Positions 43,980 through 52,783 of a DNA stretch of 64,000 nt are shown piece after piece. Within the stretch, counting starts at the first letter, position 1; each line of letters begins with the position of its first letter. The DNA is taken from contig URYK01000012.1 in the NCBI GenBank assembly GCA_900552125.1, positions 1 through 64,000 on the forward strand, read 5' to 3'. The translations under genes and the position numbers were made by a program. This stretch comes from an uncultured Solobacterium sp. Lineage in GTDB: Bacteria; Bacillota_I; Bacilli_A; Erysipelotrichales; Erysipelotrichaceae. Under the pieces are notes generated by a model. The model was given only the letters and a program-made list of their open reading frames with translations. It ran no database searches and was not told where the DNA came from.

Positions 43980-46802
43980 ATGAATCATGACTTTATAGAT
44001 ATAAAAGGAGCTAGAGAGAATAATCTAAAGAATATAGATATAAAAATTCCTAGAGATAAATTTGTCATTATGACAGGAGTATCAGGATCAGGAAAGACTT
44101 CTTTAGCTTTTGATACAATATATGCAGAAGGACAGCGACGTTACGTGGAGTCCTTAAGTGCATATGCTCGACAATTTTTAGGCAATAGTGAAAAACCAGA
44201 TGTAGATTCCATTGAAGGGTTATCTCCGTCTATTTCTATTGATCAGAAAACCACCAGCAATAATCCGCGTTCTACAGTAGGAACTGTTACAGAAATTTAT
44301 GACTACCTACGTTTATTATATGCTCGTATTGGAGTTCCTTATTGTCCAACTCACAATGAACCAATTACATCACAAACGATTAAACAGATGGTTGATCGTA
44401 TTATGGAATTGGAAGATAAAACAAGATTAACTATTTTATCTCCTGTAGTTCATGGTAAAAAAGGAACACATAAGGATCTATTTGAGCGTTTGCGTAAAGA
44501 AGGATATATTCGTGTTCGTGTAGATGGTGAATTAAAATTATTAGAAGATGTAGAAGCATTAGAGAAAAATAAGAAACATAATATTGATGTTGTTGTAGAT
44601 CGTATTGTGAAAAGCAATGATCGTTCTCGTTTACATGACTCATTAGAAACTGCGTTAAAGTTAAGTGATGGCTTAGCTGTAGTATCTTATAGTGATGAAG
44701 AAATTTTATTTTCCAGTAATTATTCATGTAAATACTGTGGATTTAATATTCCTAAGTTAGAACCTAGACTGTTCTCCTTTAATGCCCCATTTGGAGCCTG
44801 CGATCATTGTAAGGGACTTGGTATTACACAAAAAGTCGATATTGATTGTCTAATTCCAGATAAAAACAAGACAATTCGTGAAGGTGGTATTGCCTTCTAT
44901 AAAAATATTGTCAATACAGAAAATCTGGAATGGCAGAGATTTAAAGCATTGATAGATTATTATCATATTGATATGGATATACCGATCAAGGATCTAAAGA
45001 AAGATGAACTAAATATATTATTATATGGTTCTAAAGATCTGATTTCATATCGTTTAGCAAGTAGAAGCGGTAATGTCACAAAGAAGACAGAATTTATAGA
45101 AGGTGTCTGTACGTTAATTGAACGTCGTTATATGGAAACCAGCTCTTCCATGTCTAGAGAATGGTATGGATCTTTTCTAATGGAAGCACCATGTCCTGTA
45201 TGTGGAGGACGTAGATTAAATGAACAGGCATTAAGCGTTCGAGTTGGTGGTATTAATATTTATGAATGGACAACTATGTCTGTAAAACAGGCTATCCAGT
45301 TTATGGAAAACTTACAGTTAACACACCAGCAGCAGGAAATCGCAAAACTGATATTAAAAGAAATCAGTGATCGTTTGGGATTCTTAAATAATGTAGGTTT
45401 AGGTTATTTGACTTTAGATCGTTTGGCTGGAACTTTATCAGGTGGAGAAGCACAGCGAATTCGTCTGGCAACACAGATTGGTTCACGTCTAAGCGGTGTA
45501 TTATATGTATTAGATGAGCCAAGCATTGGTTTACATCAAAGAGATAATGATCGTCTGATCGATACATTAAAAAATATGCGGGATTTAGGAAACTCTTTGA
45601 TTGTTGTAGAACATGATGAAGATACGATGTTGGCTAGTGATTATATTATCGATATTGGACCAGGCGCCGGTATTCATGGTGGTAATGTTGTGGCTGCGGG
45701 AACTCCTGAAGAAGTCATGCGTAATGAAAATTCTTTAACAGGACAATATTTAAGTGGAAAACTTAAAATTGAAGTTCCGGAAAAGCGAAGAAAAGGTAAT
45801 GGAAAGAAAATCGAAATCGTTGGCGCAAGCGAAAATAACTTAAAAAATGTCAATGTAAAGATTCCTCTAGGAACATTAACGGTTGTGACAGGAGTAAGCG
45901 GAAGTGGTAAATCTTCTTTAGTAAATGAAGTTCTGAGTAAAGGTGTTATGCATGCGTTAGGAAAAACACGTGTTAAACCTGGAAAACATAAACGTATCAA
46001 GGGAATTGAGAATATTGATAAACTTATTGATATTTCACAAGATCCAATTGGAAGAACACCGCGTAGTAATCCTGTAACTTATACAGGAGTATTTGATGAT
46101 ATTCGTGAATTATTTACGCAGACTCCTGAAGCTAAGCTTAGAGGCTATGAAAAAGGACGTTTCTCTTTCAATGTTAAGGGAGGACGTTGCGAAGCATGTC
46201 AGGGGGATGGAATCTTACGTATTTCAATGCATTTTTTACCTGATGTCTATGTGCCTTGTGAAGAATGTGGTGGAAAACGTTACAATGAAGAAACTTTGCA
46301 AGTTACATATAAAGGAAAGAATATTTATGATGTATTAGAAATGAGTGTAGAAGAAGCCATTGACTTTTTCTCAAATGTTCATAAAATAAAACATAAGCTG
46401 CAGACATTAAAAGATGTAGGATTAGGCTACATTAAACTAGGACAAAGTGCAACTTCTCTATCAGGAGGGGAAGCACAGCGTGTGAAACTTGCGAGTGAAT
46501 TGCAGCGAAAAGCTACGGGAAAAACACTGTTTATTTTAGATGAACCTACTACCGGTTTACATACCCATGATGTGAAAAAGCTTATGGAAGTATTACAGCG
46601 CATTGTGGATAATGGTGATACTGTTATTGTTATTGAACATAATCTAGATGTTATTAAATGTGCTGATTATATTGTGGATATTGGTCCAGAAGGCGGAGAT
46701 GAAGGCGGTACGATCATGGCAACTGGTACACCTGAACAGATCGTTGAGGTAGAAAACAGCTATACCGGACAATACCTGAAAAAAGTATTGAAGAAAGGAT
46801 AA
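43980..46802 (+). CDS. uvrA: Excinuclease ABC subunit A
   Basis: 940 residues, normal UvrA length. Damage-recognition ATPase of nucleotide excision repair. Two ABC modules: Walker A GVSGSGKTSLAFD near 33 and GVSGSGKSSLVNE near 640, two signatures (LSGGEAQRIRLA, LSGGEAQRVKLA), and zinc-finger cysteine pairs (CKYCGF ... CDHCKG; CPVCGG; CEACQGDG ... CEECGG). Preceded by GGAGG at 43967-43971; the in-frame start at 43932 overlaps the likely TATAAT at 43947-43952, so ATG 43980 is preferred. Followed 5 nt later by hprK. Its usual neighbour uvrB is at 7632. Confidence 0.98.
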   Translation: MNHDFIDIKGARENNLKNIDIKIPRDKFVIMTGVSGSGKTSLAFDTIYAEGQRRYVESLSAYARQFLGNSEKPDVDSIEGLSPSISIDQKTTSNNPRSTVGTVTEIYDYLRLLYARIGVPYCPTHNEPITSQTIKQMVDRIMELEDKTRLTILSPVVHGKKGTHKDLFERLRKEGYIRVRVDGELKLLEDVEALEKNKKHNIDVVVDRIVKSNDRSRLHDSLETALKLSDGLAVVSYSDEEILFSSNYSCKYCGFNIPKLEPRLFSFNAPFGACDHCKGLGITQKVDIDCLIPDKNKTIREGGIAFYKNIVNTENLEWQRFKALIDYYHIDMDIPIKDLKKDELNILLYGSKDLISYRLASRSGNVTKKTEFIEGVCTLIERRYMETSSSMSREWYGSFLMEAPCPVCGGRRLNEQALSVRVGGINIYEWTTMSVKQAIQFMENLQLTHQQQEIAKLILKEISDRLGFLNNVGLGYLTLDRLAGTLSGGEAQRIRLATQIGSRLSGVLYVLDEPSIGLHQRDNDRLIDTLKNMRDLGNSLIVVEHDEDTMLASDYIIDIGPGAGIHGGNVVAAGTPEEVMRNENSLTGQYLSGKLKIEVPEKRRKGNGKKIEIVGASENNLKNVNVKIPLGTLTVVTGVSGSGKSSLVNEVLSKGVMHALGKTRVKPGKHKRIKGIENIDKLIDISQDPIGRTPRSNPVTYTGVFDDIRELFTQTPEAKLRGYEKGRFSFNVKGGRCEACQGDGILRISMHFLPDVYVPCEECGGKRYNEETLQVTYKGKNIYDVLEMSVEEAIDFFSNVHKIKHKLQTLKDVGLGYIKLGQSATSLSGGEAQRVKLASELQRKATGKTLFILDEPTTGLHTHDVKKLMEVLQRIVDNGDTVIVIEHNLDVIKCADYIVDIGPEGGDEGGTIMATGTPEQIVEVENSYTGQYLKKVLKKG

Positions 46803-46807
46803 GGCAT

Positions 46808-47752
46808 ATGGAAGAACAAAATTATGTAAAGGTTAGAACATTAGTCGAAAACTTTGACTTTATTCAGATTACTGGTGATGAAAAATCATTAGAACGTCCT
46901 ATCGTAATTGCGGATACGAATCGTCCAGGATTAGAACTTGCAGGATTCTTTGAAAATTCGCAATTAAAGCGTCTGGTAATATTAGGAGATAAAGAAATTG
47001 CATATATTGCGACGATGAGTGTTTCTAAACAGAGAAAATCATTTGATTTTCTTACCAATGATTTAACTCCGGCAATCATTATTACGAAAGGACATAAATG
47101 TCCAGATGTATTAAGACGATATGCAAAGCGTAAAAATTTTCCTATTTTCTTATCAGATTCTCCAACTACACGATTGATCGTAGATGTCGTATCTTTCTTA
47201 GATGAACAGCTAGCAACTAGTATGTGTGTACATGGAGAACTGTTGTCGATCTATGGTAAAGGCGTATTGATAAGTGGAGAAAGCGGAATGGGGAAAAGTG
47301 AAATTGCGCTGGAACTAATTAAAAGAGGGCATTTGTTAGTTGCGGATGATCGTGTAGATTGTTATCGCATCCATAATAAAATTATTGGGAAAGCTCCAGA
47401 GCTATTGCGTGAAATGTTAGAGATACGTGGTATTGGTGTTATTAATGTTGCACGTATGTTTGGAGTTAGTTCAGTACTTCCTAAGGCTGAAATTAATTTT
47501 GAAGTAAATCTGGAACCGTGGAAGGCTGATCAGGATTATGATCGTGTAGGTATTGAGGAAAAGAAACATGAGAATATTCTTGGTGTAGAGATACCAAAAA
47601 TTGTAGTTCCTGTGCGTGAAGGTCGTTCTATGGCAGTTATTATTGAATCTGCTGTCACAAACTTTATGCTGACAGAGATGGGGTTAAATAGCGCAAAAGA
47701 ATTTGAACAGCGTGTTTTAGATTATATTGAGAAAAATAAACACGAACAATAG
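46808..47752 (+). CDS. hprK: HPr kinase/phosphorylase
   Basis: 314 residues. Bifunctional enzyme that phosphorylates HPr on Ser46 using ATP or PPi, and removes it with phosphate, giving PPi. C-terminal catalytic domain with P-loop SGESGMGKSE, the DDRVD segment, and the family signature LEIRGIGVINVARMFG. N-terminal domain (1-130) as in the family. Substrate HPr is encoded at 12755. The next gene carries a PpaX pyrophosphatase domain that would use the PPi product. Confidence 0.97.
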   Translation: MEEQNYVKVRTLVENFDFIQITGDEKSLERPIVIADTNRPGLELAGFFENSQLKRLVILGDKEIAYIATMSVSKQRKSFDFLTNDLTPAIIITKGHKCPDVLRRYAKRKNFPIFLSDSPTTRLIVDVVSFLDEQLATSMCVHGELLSIYGKGVLISGESGMGKSEIALELIKRGHLLVADDRVDCYRIHNKIIGKAPELLREMLEIRGIGVINVARMFGVSSVLPKAEINFEVNLEPWKADQDYDRVGIEEKKHENILGVEIPKIVVPVREGRSMAVIIESAVTNFMLTEMGLNSAKEFEQRVLDYIEKNKHEQ

Positions 47753-47761
47753 GAGGTTTTT

Positions 47762-49231
47762 ATGACATTTTTTCCTGATTTTCAAACTTTAGTAAGTATC
47801 GGACCCCTTCGAATTACTTGGTATGCCGTATTTATTTTAACTGGGGCTATATTGGCTTATTATTTATCCCTTCGTCAATTTAAGAAATGGGGATATAAAG
47901 AAGAAGTATTTGAAAACTTCTTTCTGATGCTTCTTCCAATCGCAATCATTGGAGCTCGTATATATTACGTTATTTTTGAATGGCAGCAATATGCTTCTGA
48001 ACCTATTCGTGTATTTTATATATGGGAAGGCGGATTAGCGATTCATGGAGGTATTATTGCAGGTGTAATTTTTGGATGGCTCTATTTCCGTCATTATCAA
48101 TATAATGGACTTCGTATCATGGACGTTATTTTTCCTAATATGATGTTAGCCCAAGCTATTGGAAGATGGGGAAACTTTATGAATCAGGAAGCTTACGGCG
48201 GTATTGTAGATGCGAGCTTCTATGATCATTTCCCATCATTTATCAGAGATCATATGTATATTGATGGTGCTTATCGTCAGCCTACATTCCTATTTGAGAG
48301 TATAGGAAATATTATTGGTTTTGTGCTAATCACTTTTGTTTATAAAAAATATGGCAGAAAGAAACGTGGAGATTTAGCATTTGCATATTTTGCATGGTAT
48401 GGCACTATTCGTTTTATCATTGAAGGAATGCGCACAGATTCTTTAATGTTAGGAAGTTTTCGTATAGCTCAATTAGTTTCTTTACTACTCGTGTTATTTG
48501 GTGTTTTAGGTATCTTGGGTGTATGGGATAAAGTATTAAAGAATATTTATCCATTTAAGAAAAGAAAACCGGCAGTTATCTTTGATTTAGATGGTACTTT
48601 AGTAGATACAAAAGAATTGATCTATAAATCTTTTGAACATGCCTTTGCGAAATATAAACCTGGATATGTACTTAGTGAAGAAGAAAAAGCTTCTTTCTTG
48701 GGACCAACTCTAAAACAGTCATTCTCTCGTTATTTTGAAGCTGATCAAGTAGATGAGATCATTGCATATTATCGAGAATTTAACCATGCGCATCATGATG
48801 AATATGTAAAAGAAATACCACATGTAAAAGAAACACTTGCATATTTAAAAGAACATGATTATCCGATTGCGGTTATGTCAAATAAATTACAGGAAATCGT
48901 TCGCATGGGATTAAGACGCTTTGATCTGGAACAATACTTTGATGTTGTATTAGGCGGAGAAGATGTGAAAGAAGCAAAACCAAGTCCGATTGGAATATTA
49001 ACAGCATGTGAAATGCTGCATGTGCCTCATGATGATGTCATTTATGTAGGAGATGCACCTACCGATGTTGAGGCATGTAAGAATATGGGGGCATATTCTG
49101 TTGCTTTTGTGTATGAAGAATCTAGAGCATTAGAAATGAAGAAAAAAGAACCTTGTGCTATGATTAGTGACATGAAAGAATTAATAGATATAGTAGAGGA
49201 GGAACGCGAATGGAGCGACGTTACGATTTAA
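47762..49231 (+). CDS. lgt: Lgt-PpaX fusion: prolipoprotein diacylglyceryl transferase + HAD pyrophosphatase
   Basis: 489 residues in one uninterrupted frame. Residues 1-265: Lgt, seven membrane segments, with HGGIIAG, the signature AIGRWGNFMNQEAYGG and RFIIEGMRTD; it transfers diacylglycerol to lipoprotein cysteines. Residues about 270-489: HAD hydrolase of PpaX type, FDLDGTLVDTKEL, the YREFNHAHHDE cap segment, VMSNK, KPSPIG and YVGDAPTDVEACKNMG. PpaX splits the pyrophosphate from HPr dephosphorylation. In Bacillus the order is hprK-lgt-ppaX as separate genes. No start codon or ribosome site is visible at the joint, so translation yields a fusion. The last Lgt helix should place the HAD domain in the cytoplasm. 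Confidence 0.93.
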   Translation: MTFFPDFQTLVSIGPLRITWYAVFILTGAILAYYLSLRQFKKWGYKEEVFENFFLMLLPIAIIGARIYYVIFEWQQYASEPIRVFYIWEGGLAIHGGIIAGVIFGWLYFRHYQYNGLRIMDVIFPNMMLAQAIGRWGNFMNQEAYGGIVDASFYDHFPSFIRDHMYIDGAYRQPTFLFESIGNIIGFVLITFVYKKYGRKKRGDLAFAYFAWYGTIRFIIEGMRTDSLMLGSFRIAQLVSLLLVLFGVLGILGVWDKVLKNIYPFKKRKPAVIFDLDGTLVDTKELIYKSFEHAFAKYKPGYVLSEEEKASFLGPTLKQSFSRYFEADQVDEIIAYYREFNHAHHDEYVKEIPHVKETLAYLKEHDYPIAVMSNKLQEIVRMGLRRFDLEQYFDVVLGGEDVKEAKPSPIGILTACEMLHVPHDDVIYVGDAPTDVEACKNMGAYSVAFVYEESRALEMKKKEPCAMISDMKELIDIVEEEREWSDVTI

Positions 49232-50130
49232 TTATCATAGGTGCTGGTCCAGCAGGGATGAGTGCCGCAATCTATGGAAGCAGAGCTGGATTAAAAACAG
49301 CGATGATAGAAATGGGGGCTCCTGGCGGTAAATTAATAAAAACGGCAGAAATCAGCAATTGGCCAGGTATTATTGAAACCAATGGGGCAAAGCTTGCGAG
49401 TGATATGTTTGAACATTCCACTTCTTTTGGTGCTGAATACTTATATGGTAATGTAGTAAAAGTAGAAGATGGTGAATATAAGAAAGTTATCTGCGATGAT
49501 GGCAATGAATATGAAGCTAGTGCTGTTATTGTCGCAACAGGAACACAGGAAAGAATGATGAATATTCCTGGTGAACAGGAAAACGTAGGACGTGGTGTTT
49601 CTTATTGTGCAGTTTGCGATGGCGCATTCTTCAAAAATCAGGAAGTATGTGTAATTGGCGGAGGGAACTCTGCATTAGAAGAAGCAAACTATTTAACTCA
49701 GTTTGCCAGCAAAGTAAATATCATCATACGTAGAGATGTATTCCGGGCAGATAGTATTGTGCAGAATGCTATCAAAGATAATCCAAAAATTAATGTTATT
49801 ACAAAACACATTCCTGTAAGAGTAAATGATAATGGAATGCGAGTTACTGGATTAGTAGTACAAAATGTGGATACTAAGGTAGAAACAGAAATCCAGACAC
49901 ATGGTGTATTCCCTTATATCGGATCAGATCCAGCTACTTCTTTCTTAGAAGGATTAGATATCTTAGATGAACGTGGATACATGGTAGTAGATGAAAACTG
50001 TGAAACAAAAGTTAAAGGCATCTATGGCGCAGGAGATGTAATCGCGAAAAAGCTTCGTCAGGTAGTAACAGCTACCAATGATGGTGCTATTGCGGCTCAA
50101 CATGCATTCCATGAAATAAAAGGAATTTAA
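49210..50130 (+). CDS. trxB: Thioredoxin reductase
   Basis: 306 residues. FAD motif GAGPAGMSAAIYGSRAGL near residue 11, redox pair C133-A-V-C136 in SYCAVCDGAFF, NADPH motif GGGNSALEEA, and C-terminal GIYGAGDV. The NADPH loop has IIRRDVFRA in place of the usual HRR-FRA, so NADPH use is likely but not proven. Starts inside the end of the lgt fusion behind GAGGAGG. Last gene of uvrA-hprK-lgt-trxB before a terminator. Confidence 0.94.
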   Translation: MERRYDLIIIGAGPAGMSAAIYGSRAGLKTAMIEMGAPGGKLIKTAEISNWPGIIETNGAKLASDMFEHSTSFGAEYLYGNVVKVEDGEYKKVICDDGNEYEASAVIVATGTQERMMNIPGEQENVGRGVSYCAVCDGAFFKNQEVCVIGGGNSALEEANYLTQFASKVNIIIRRDVFRADSIVQNAIKDNPKINVITKHIPVRVNDNGMRVTGLVVQNVDTKVETEIQTHGVFPYIGSDPATSFLEGLDILDERGYMVVDENCETKVKGIYGAGDVIAKKLRQVVTATNDGAIAAQHAFHEIKGI

Positions 50131-50131
50131 T

Positions 50132-50178
50132 AAAAAAAGTAGTATCTTTTTTGTACAAATTAGGTACTACTTTTTTTA
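50132..50178 (+). terminator. Terminator of the uvrA-hprK-lgt-trxB operon
   Basis: AAAAAAAGTAGTA(TC) and (GG)TACTACTTTTTTT arms around a 16-nt loop; symmetrical A and T runs. Confidence 0.88.
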
Positions 50179-50302
50179 TGTCAATAAATAATACAAAAAG
50201 CTTACAAAAATTAACTGAAACTTAACAAAACTATCTATGTTAAAGCGGTTTCTTCCTGTATAATCAAATTAAGAAGAGCTCTTAGAAAACGATTAGAAAA
50301 TA

Positions 50303-50327
50303 TTACATTTCTCGCGTTTTAATGTAA
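50303..50327 (+). promoter_or_regulatory. Hairpin in the leader of the repeat lipoprotein
   Basis: TTACATT and AATGTAA, 7-bp perfect arms with 11-nt loop, between a TATAAT at 50259-50264 and the start at 50403. The leader of over 130 nt is long for this window. Possible regulator site; no match to a known riboswitch was recognised. Confidence 0.3.
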
Positions 50328-50402
50328 AATTCACAACATTTATATAGTTTTATATACATATAAATAATTACATAATTTATGCATAGAAAAGGAGCGATTA
50401 AA

Positions 50403-51413
50403 ATGTTAAACCTCAAAACAAAATCTATTTTTGCGATGTCGCTTGCATTGGTGCTATGCTTTGTATGCTTAGTTAGTTGTGGACAAAAAGCCCCTTCTAG
50501 TTCAACAAATGTTTCTACTGGAGGAGTATTAACTTTAAAGGTTAATCCTGAGTTTGATATTAATTTTGATGAAAAAGGGAATGTAGTAACAGTAACAGCG
50601 GTAAATGATGACGCAAAGAAAATTATGACAGATGACGAAAGCTATGTTGGGAAAACATGCGAAGAAATTGTTACAGATTTAGTAAAGAAAATTGGCGATG
50701 CCGGTTATTTTGCGAAAGATAAAAACAATCAGGTTGTTATAGAAATAGAAGAAGGTTCAAAAGTCCCTAACGATAAATTCTTGACAAATGTTATAGAAAG
50801 CGCAAGATCTGTAATAAGTGAAAACAAATGGGAAGTTCCAGTTGACGTAAATGGCGAAAGCAGTTATGGAATGACGAATTACCAAGACACAGATTATGGT
50901 ACAGGTAATGATGGCGATACTAATTATGCAGATGATAAAGATGATAGTAAGAAAACAGAATCATCAAGCGATAAATCGAATACATCAAATAAAGAAAATA
51001 CGACAACAAATAGTGGAAATTCCATAAATAAAAGTAATACGACCACAAGTGGTGGAAATAAGCAGACTACATCTCCATCCACATCAGGTGATTCAAATTA
51101 TGATGATACAGATTACGGACCAAACAATGATGGTGTAACAGATTACAACGATACAGACTATGGGCCAAATAACGATGGTGTGACAGATTATAACGACACA
51201 GATTATGGACCAAACAATGACGGTGTAACAGACTATAACGATACAGATTATGGTCCAAATAATGACGGTGTGACAGACTACAACGATACAGATTATGGAC
51301 CAAATAATGATGGTGTTACAGATGTAGGGCAAGGCGATAGTGGAACTGGATCTGGTGATTCAGGAATCGATGATAGCGGTCAGTCAGACTATGATGATGA
51401 CGATGATGATTAA
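50403..51413 (+). CDS. Lipoprotein with RsgI-extracytoplasmic-like domain and acidic 15-residue repeats
   Basis: 336 residues. Lipobox LVSC with C26. Residues about 41-150 resemble the extracytoplasmic domain of anti-sigma-I factors (LTLKVNPEFDINFDEKGNVV, then GKTCEEIVTDLV), including the Asn-Pro pair N48-P49 at which RsgI-type domains self-cleave. There is no cytoplasmic anti-sigma part. Then a diverged repeat (50880-50924), a Ser/Thr/Asn-rich linker, five copies of YNDTDYGPNNDGVTD (51099-51323), and a Gly/Asp tail ending DDDDDD. The D-x-N-D-G pattern suggests calcium binding. ATG 50403 follows AAAGGAG. Followed 11 nt later by the polyphosphate polymerase gene. Confidence 0.75.
   Translation: MLNLKTKSIFAMSLALVLCFVCLVSCGQKAPSSSTNVSTGGVLTLKVNPEFDINFDEKGNVVTVTAVNDDAKKIMTDDESYVGKTCEEIVTDLVKKIGDAGYFAKDKNNQVVIEIEEGSKVPNDKFLTNVIESARSVISENKWEVPVDVNGESSYGMTNYQDTDYGTGNDGDTNYADDKDDSKKTESSSDKSNTSNKENTTTNSGNSINKSNTTTSGGNKQTTSPSTSGDSNYDDTDYGPNNDGVTDYNDTDYGPNNDGVTDYNDTDYGPNNDGVTDYNDTDYGPNNDGVTDYNDTDYGPNNDGVTDVGQGDSGTGSGDSGIDDSGQSDYDDDDDD
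51099..51323 (+). repeat. Five in-frame 45-bp tandem repeats
   Basis: Units at 51099, 51144, 51189, 51234 and 51279. Units 2-5 encode identical 15 residues; unit 1 differs at one residue (Asp for Asn). The DNA of the units differs at many third positions. A diverged sixth unit lies at 50880-50924. Confidence 0.95.
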
Positions 51414-51424
51414 GCAGGTACCTT

Positions 51425-52093
51425 ATGCGTCATGAGATAAAATTTAGTATATCACTTTTTGATGACTTAATTTTAGCAAAGCGATTGAGTAAAATATTGA
51501 AACATGATAAAAATGCTGATTCACGTGGTGTATATCGCGTGAACAGCATTTATTTCGATACGCCCTATGATGAAGCCTATCACGAGAAGATTCGTGGAGT
51601 TGATCCTAGAGAAAAGTTTAGAATACGTTATTACAATTCAGATACTTCTTTTATACAGTTAGAAAAAAAAGTGAAGATAAAAGGATTATGTAAGAAATAC
51701 AGTGTACGTTTAACGAAGGATGAAGTCCAAAGTATTTTAGATAAAAACTATGATTTTTTATTAAATAAAAATAATGCTTTATGTGTAGAATTTTATAGTA
51801 AGTTAAAGGGAAAACAGTTAATGCCTAAAACTATTGTTATATATGATCGAGAAGCATTTTTATATGAAGCAGGAAATGTCAGAATTACGTTAGATAGAAA
51901 GTTGCGCTTTCATTCTAATTTAAATAATTTCTTATCTTTATCAGATATATCAATGGATACATCTGATGAAAAGACAATATTAGAAGTTAAATATGATGAA
52001 TTTCTTCCTGAATTCATTCAACATGCGATTCATTTGCCAGGCTGTCATTGGTCTGCAATTTCTAAATATGCGATATGTAGACGCTATGAGTAA
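51425..52093 (+). CDS. VTC-domain polyphosphate polymerase-like protein
   Basis: 222 residues, VTC domain of the triphosphate-tunnel superfamily. Tunnel residues are visible: RHEIKFSI start, R-rich YRVNSIYFDTP, KFRIRYY, QLEKKVKIKG, ITLDRKLRF and EVKYDEFLP end. Yeast Vtc4 and bacterial relatives make polyphosphate from ATP. No membrane segment, so cytosolic, presumably at the membrane with the DUF4956 protein encoded next. Weak ribosome site AGCAGGT; follows the repeat lipoprotein by 11 nt. Confidence 0.88.
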   Translation: MRHEIKFSISLFDDLILAKRLSKILKHDKNADSRGVYRVNSIYFDTPYDEAYHEKIRGVDPREKFRIRYYNSDTSFIQLEKKVKIKGLCKKYSVRLTKDEVQSILDKNYDFLLNKNNALCVEFYSKLKGKQLMPKTIVIYDREAFLYEAGNVRITLDRKLRFHSNLNNFLSLSDISMDTSDEKTILEVKYDEFLPEFIQHAIHLPGCHWSAISKYAICRRYE

Positions 52094-52111
52094 ACAAAGA
52101 GGTGATTATTG

Positions 52112-52780
52112 ATGTTGCAGGATTTTCTACAATCAGGATTTTTAGAAACATCTGCTAGTATATCATTATTCGATATGGTGGTTGTTTTGATACTATCATT
52201 TGCGATAGGATTATTGATTTTCTTTGTTTATTCTCAGTGCTATACAGGCGTTATGTATCCAACAACTTTTGGAGTGACTCTTGTTTCTCTAACCATGATT
52301 ACTTCTATGTTAATTATGGCAGTTACTAGTAATATTGTATTGTCATTAGGTATGGTTGGGGCATTGTCTATTGTTCGATTTCGTGCTGCCATTAAAGATC
52401 CAATGGATATTGCATTTTTATTCTGGGCGATTGCTTCAGGTATAGTTCTTGCGGCAGGATTTTTACCACTTGCGGTTATTGGTAGTCTATGCATTGGGAT
52501 TGTATTACTCTTGTTTTCAAATCCTAAAAAAGCATATAAGCCTTATATTCTTGTACTTCACTGTGATAATCCAGATATAGAAAAAGAAGCACATGAATAT
52601 ATTTCAAAACAGGTAAAAAAGCTATCATTAAAAAGTAAACAAGTTACCGCATCTTGTATTGAATTAAATTATGAGTTACGTTTAAAAGATGAACAAACGG
52701 ATTTTATCCATACTTTATCTTCCATGCAGGGAGTTGCTAATGTAGTTTTGGTATCTTATAACGGTGATTTTATGGGTTAG
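52112..52780 (+). CDS. DUF4956 domain-containing membrane protein
   Basis: 222 residues. Four hydrophobic segments in residues 15-145, with the conserved LSLGMVGALSIVRFRAAIKDPMDI-type loop (SIVRFRAAIKDP), then a soluble C-terminal domain of about 75 residues with ferredoxin-like beta/alpha pattern. The family is regularly found beside VTC and CotH genes, but its function is not established. ATG 52112 is 5-6 nt after AGAGGTGAT; an in-frame TTG lies one codon earlier. 18 nt after the VTC gene and 3 nt before CotH. Confidence 0.88.
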   Translation: MLQDFLQSGFLETSASISLFDMVVVLILSFAIGLLIFFVYSQCYTGVMYPTTFGVTLVSLTMITSMLIMAVTSNIVLSLGMVGALSIVRFRAAIKDPMDIAFLFWAIASGIVLAAGFLPLAVIGSLCIGIVLLLFSNPKKAYKPYILVLHCDNPDIEKEAHEYISKQVKKLSLKSKQVTASCIELNYELRLKDEQTDFIHTLSSMQGVANVVLVSYNGDFMG

Positions 52781-52783
52781 CAT

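Noticed and set aside
45674..46000. 108-codon - strand ORF inside uvrA
   Set aside because: Antisense to the second ABC module of UvrA; Pro/Leu-rich shadow frame.
46093..46338. 81-codon + strand ORF within uvrA
   Set aside because: Overlaps the conserved UvrA zinc-finger region in another frame without a ribosome site.
51099..51323. Regular 45-bp repeats as a CRISPR array
   Set aside because: Repeats are directly adjacent, have no spacers, keep the reading frame and encode identical peptides.
51067..51332. Two open frames on the - strand across the lipoprotein repeats
   Set aside because: They stay open only because the 45-bp unit is repeated in multiples of three; compositions are odd (His/Leu/Tyr or Ile/Cys/Val rich) and no ribosome site is present.
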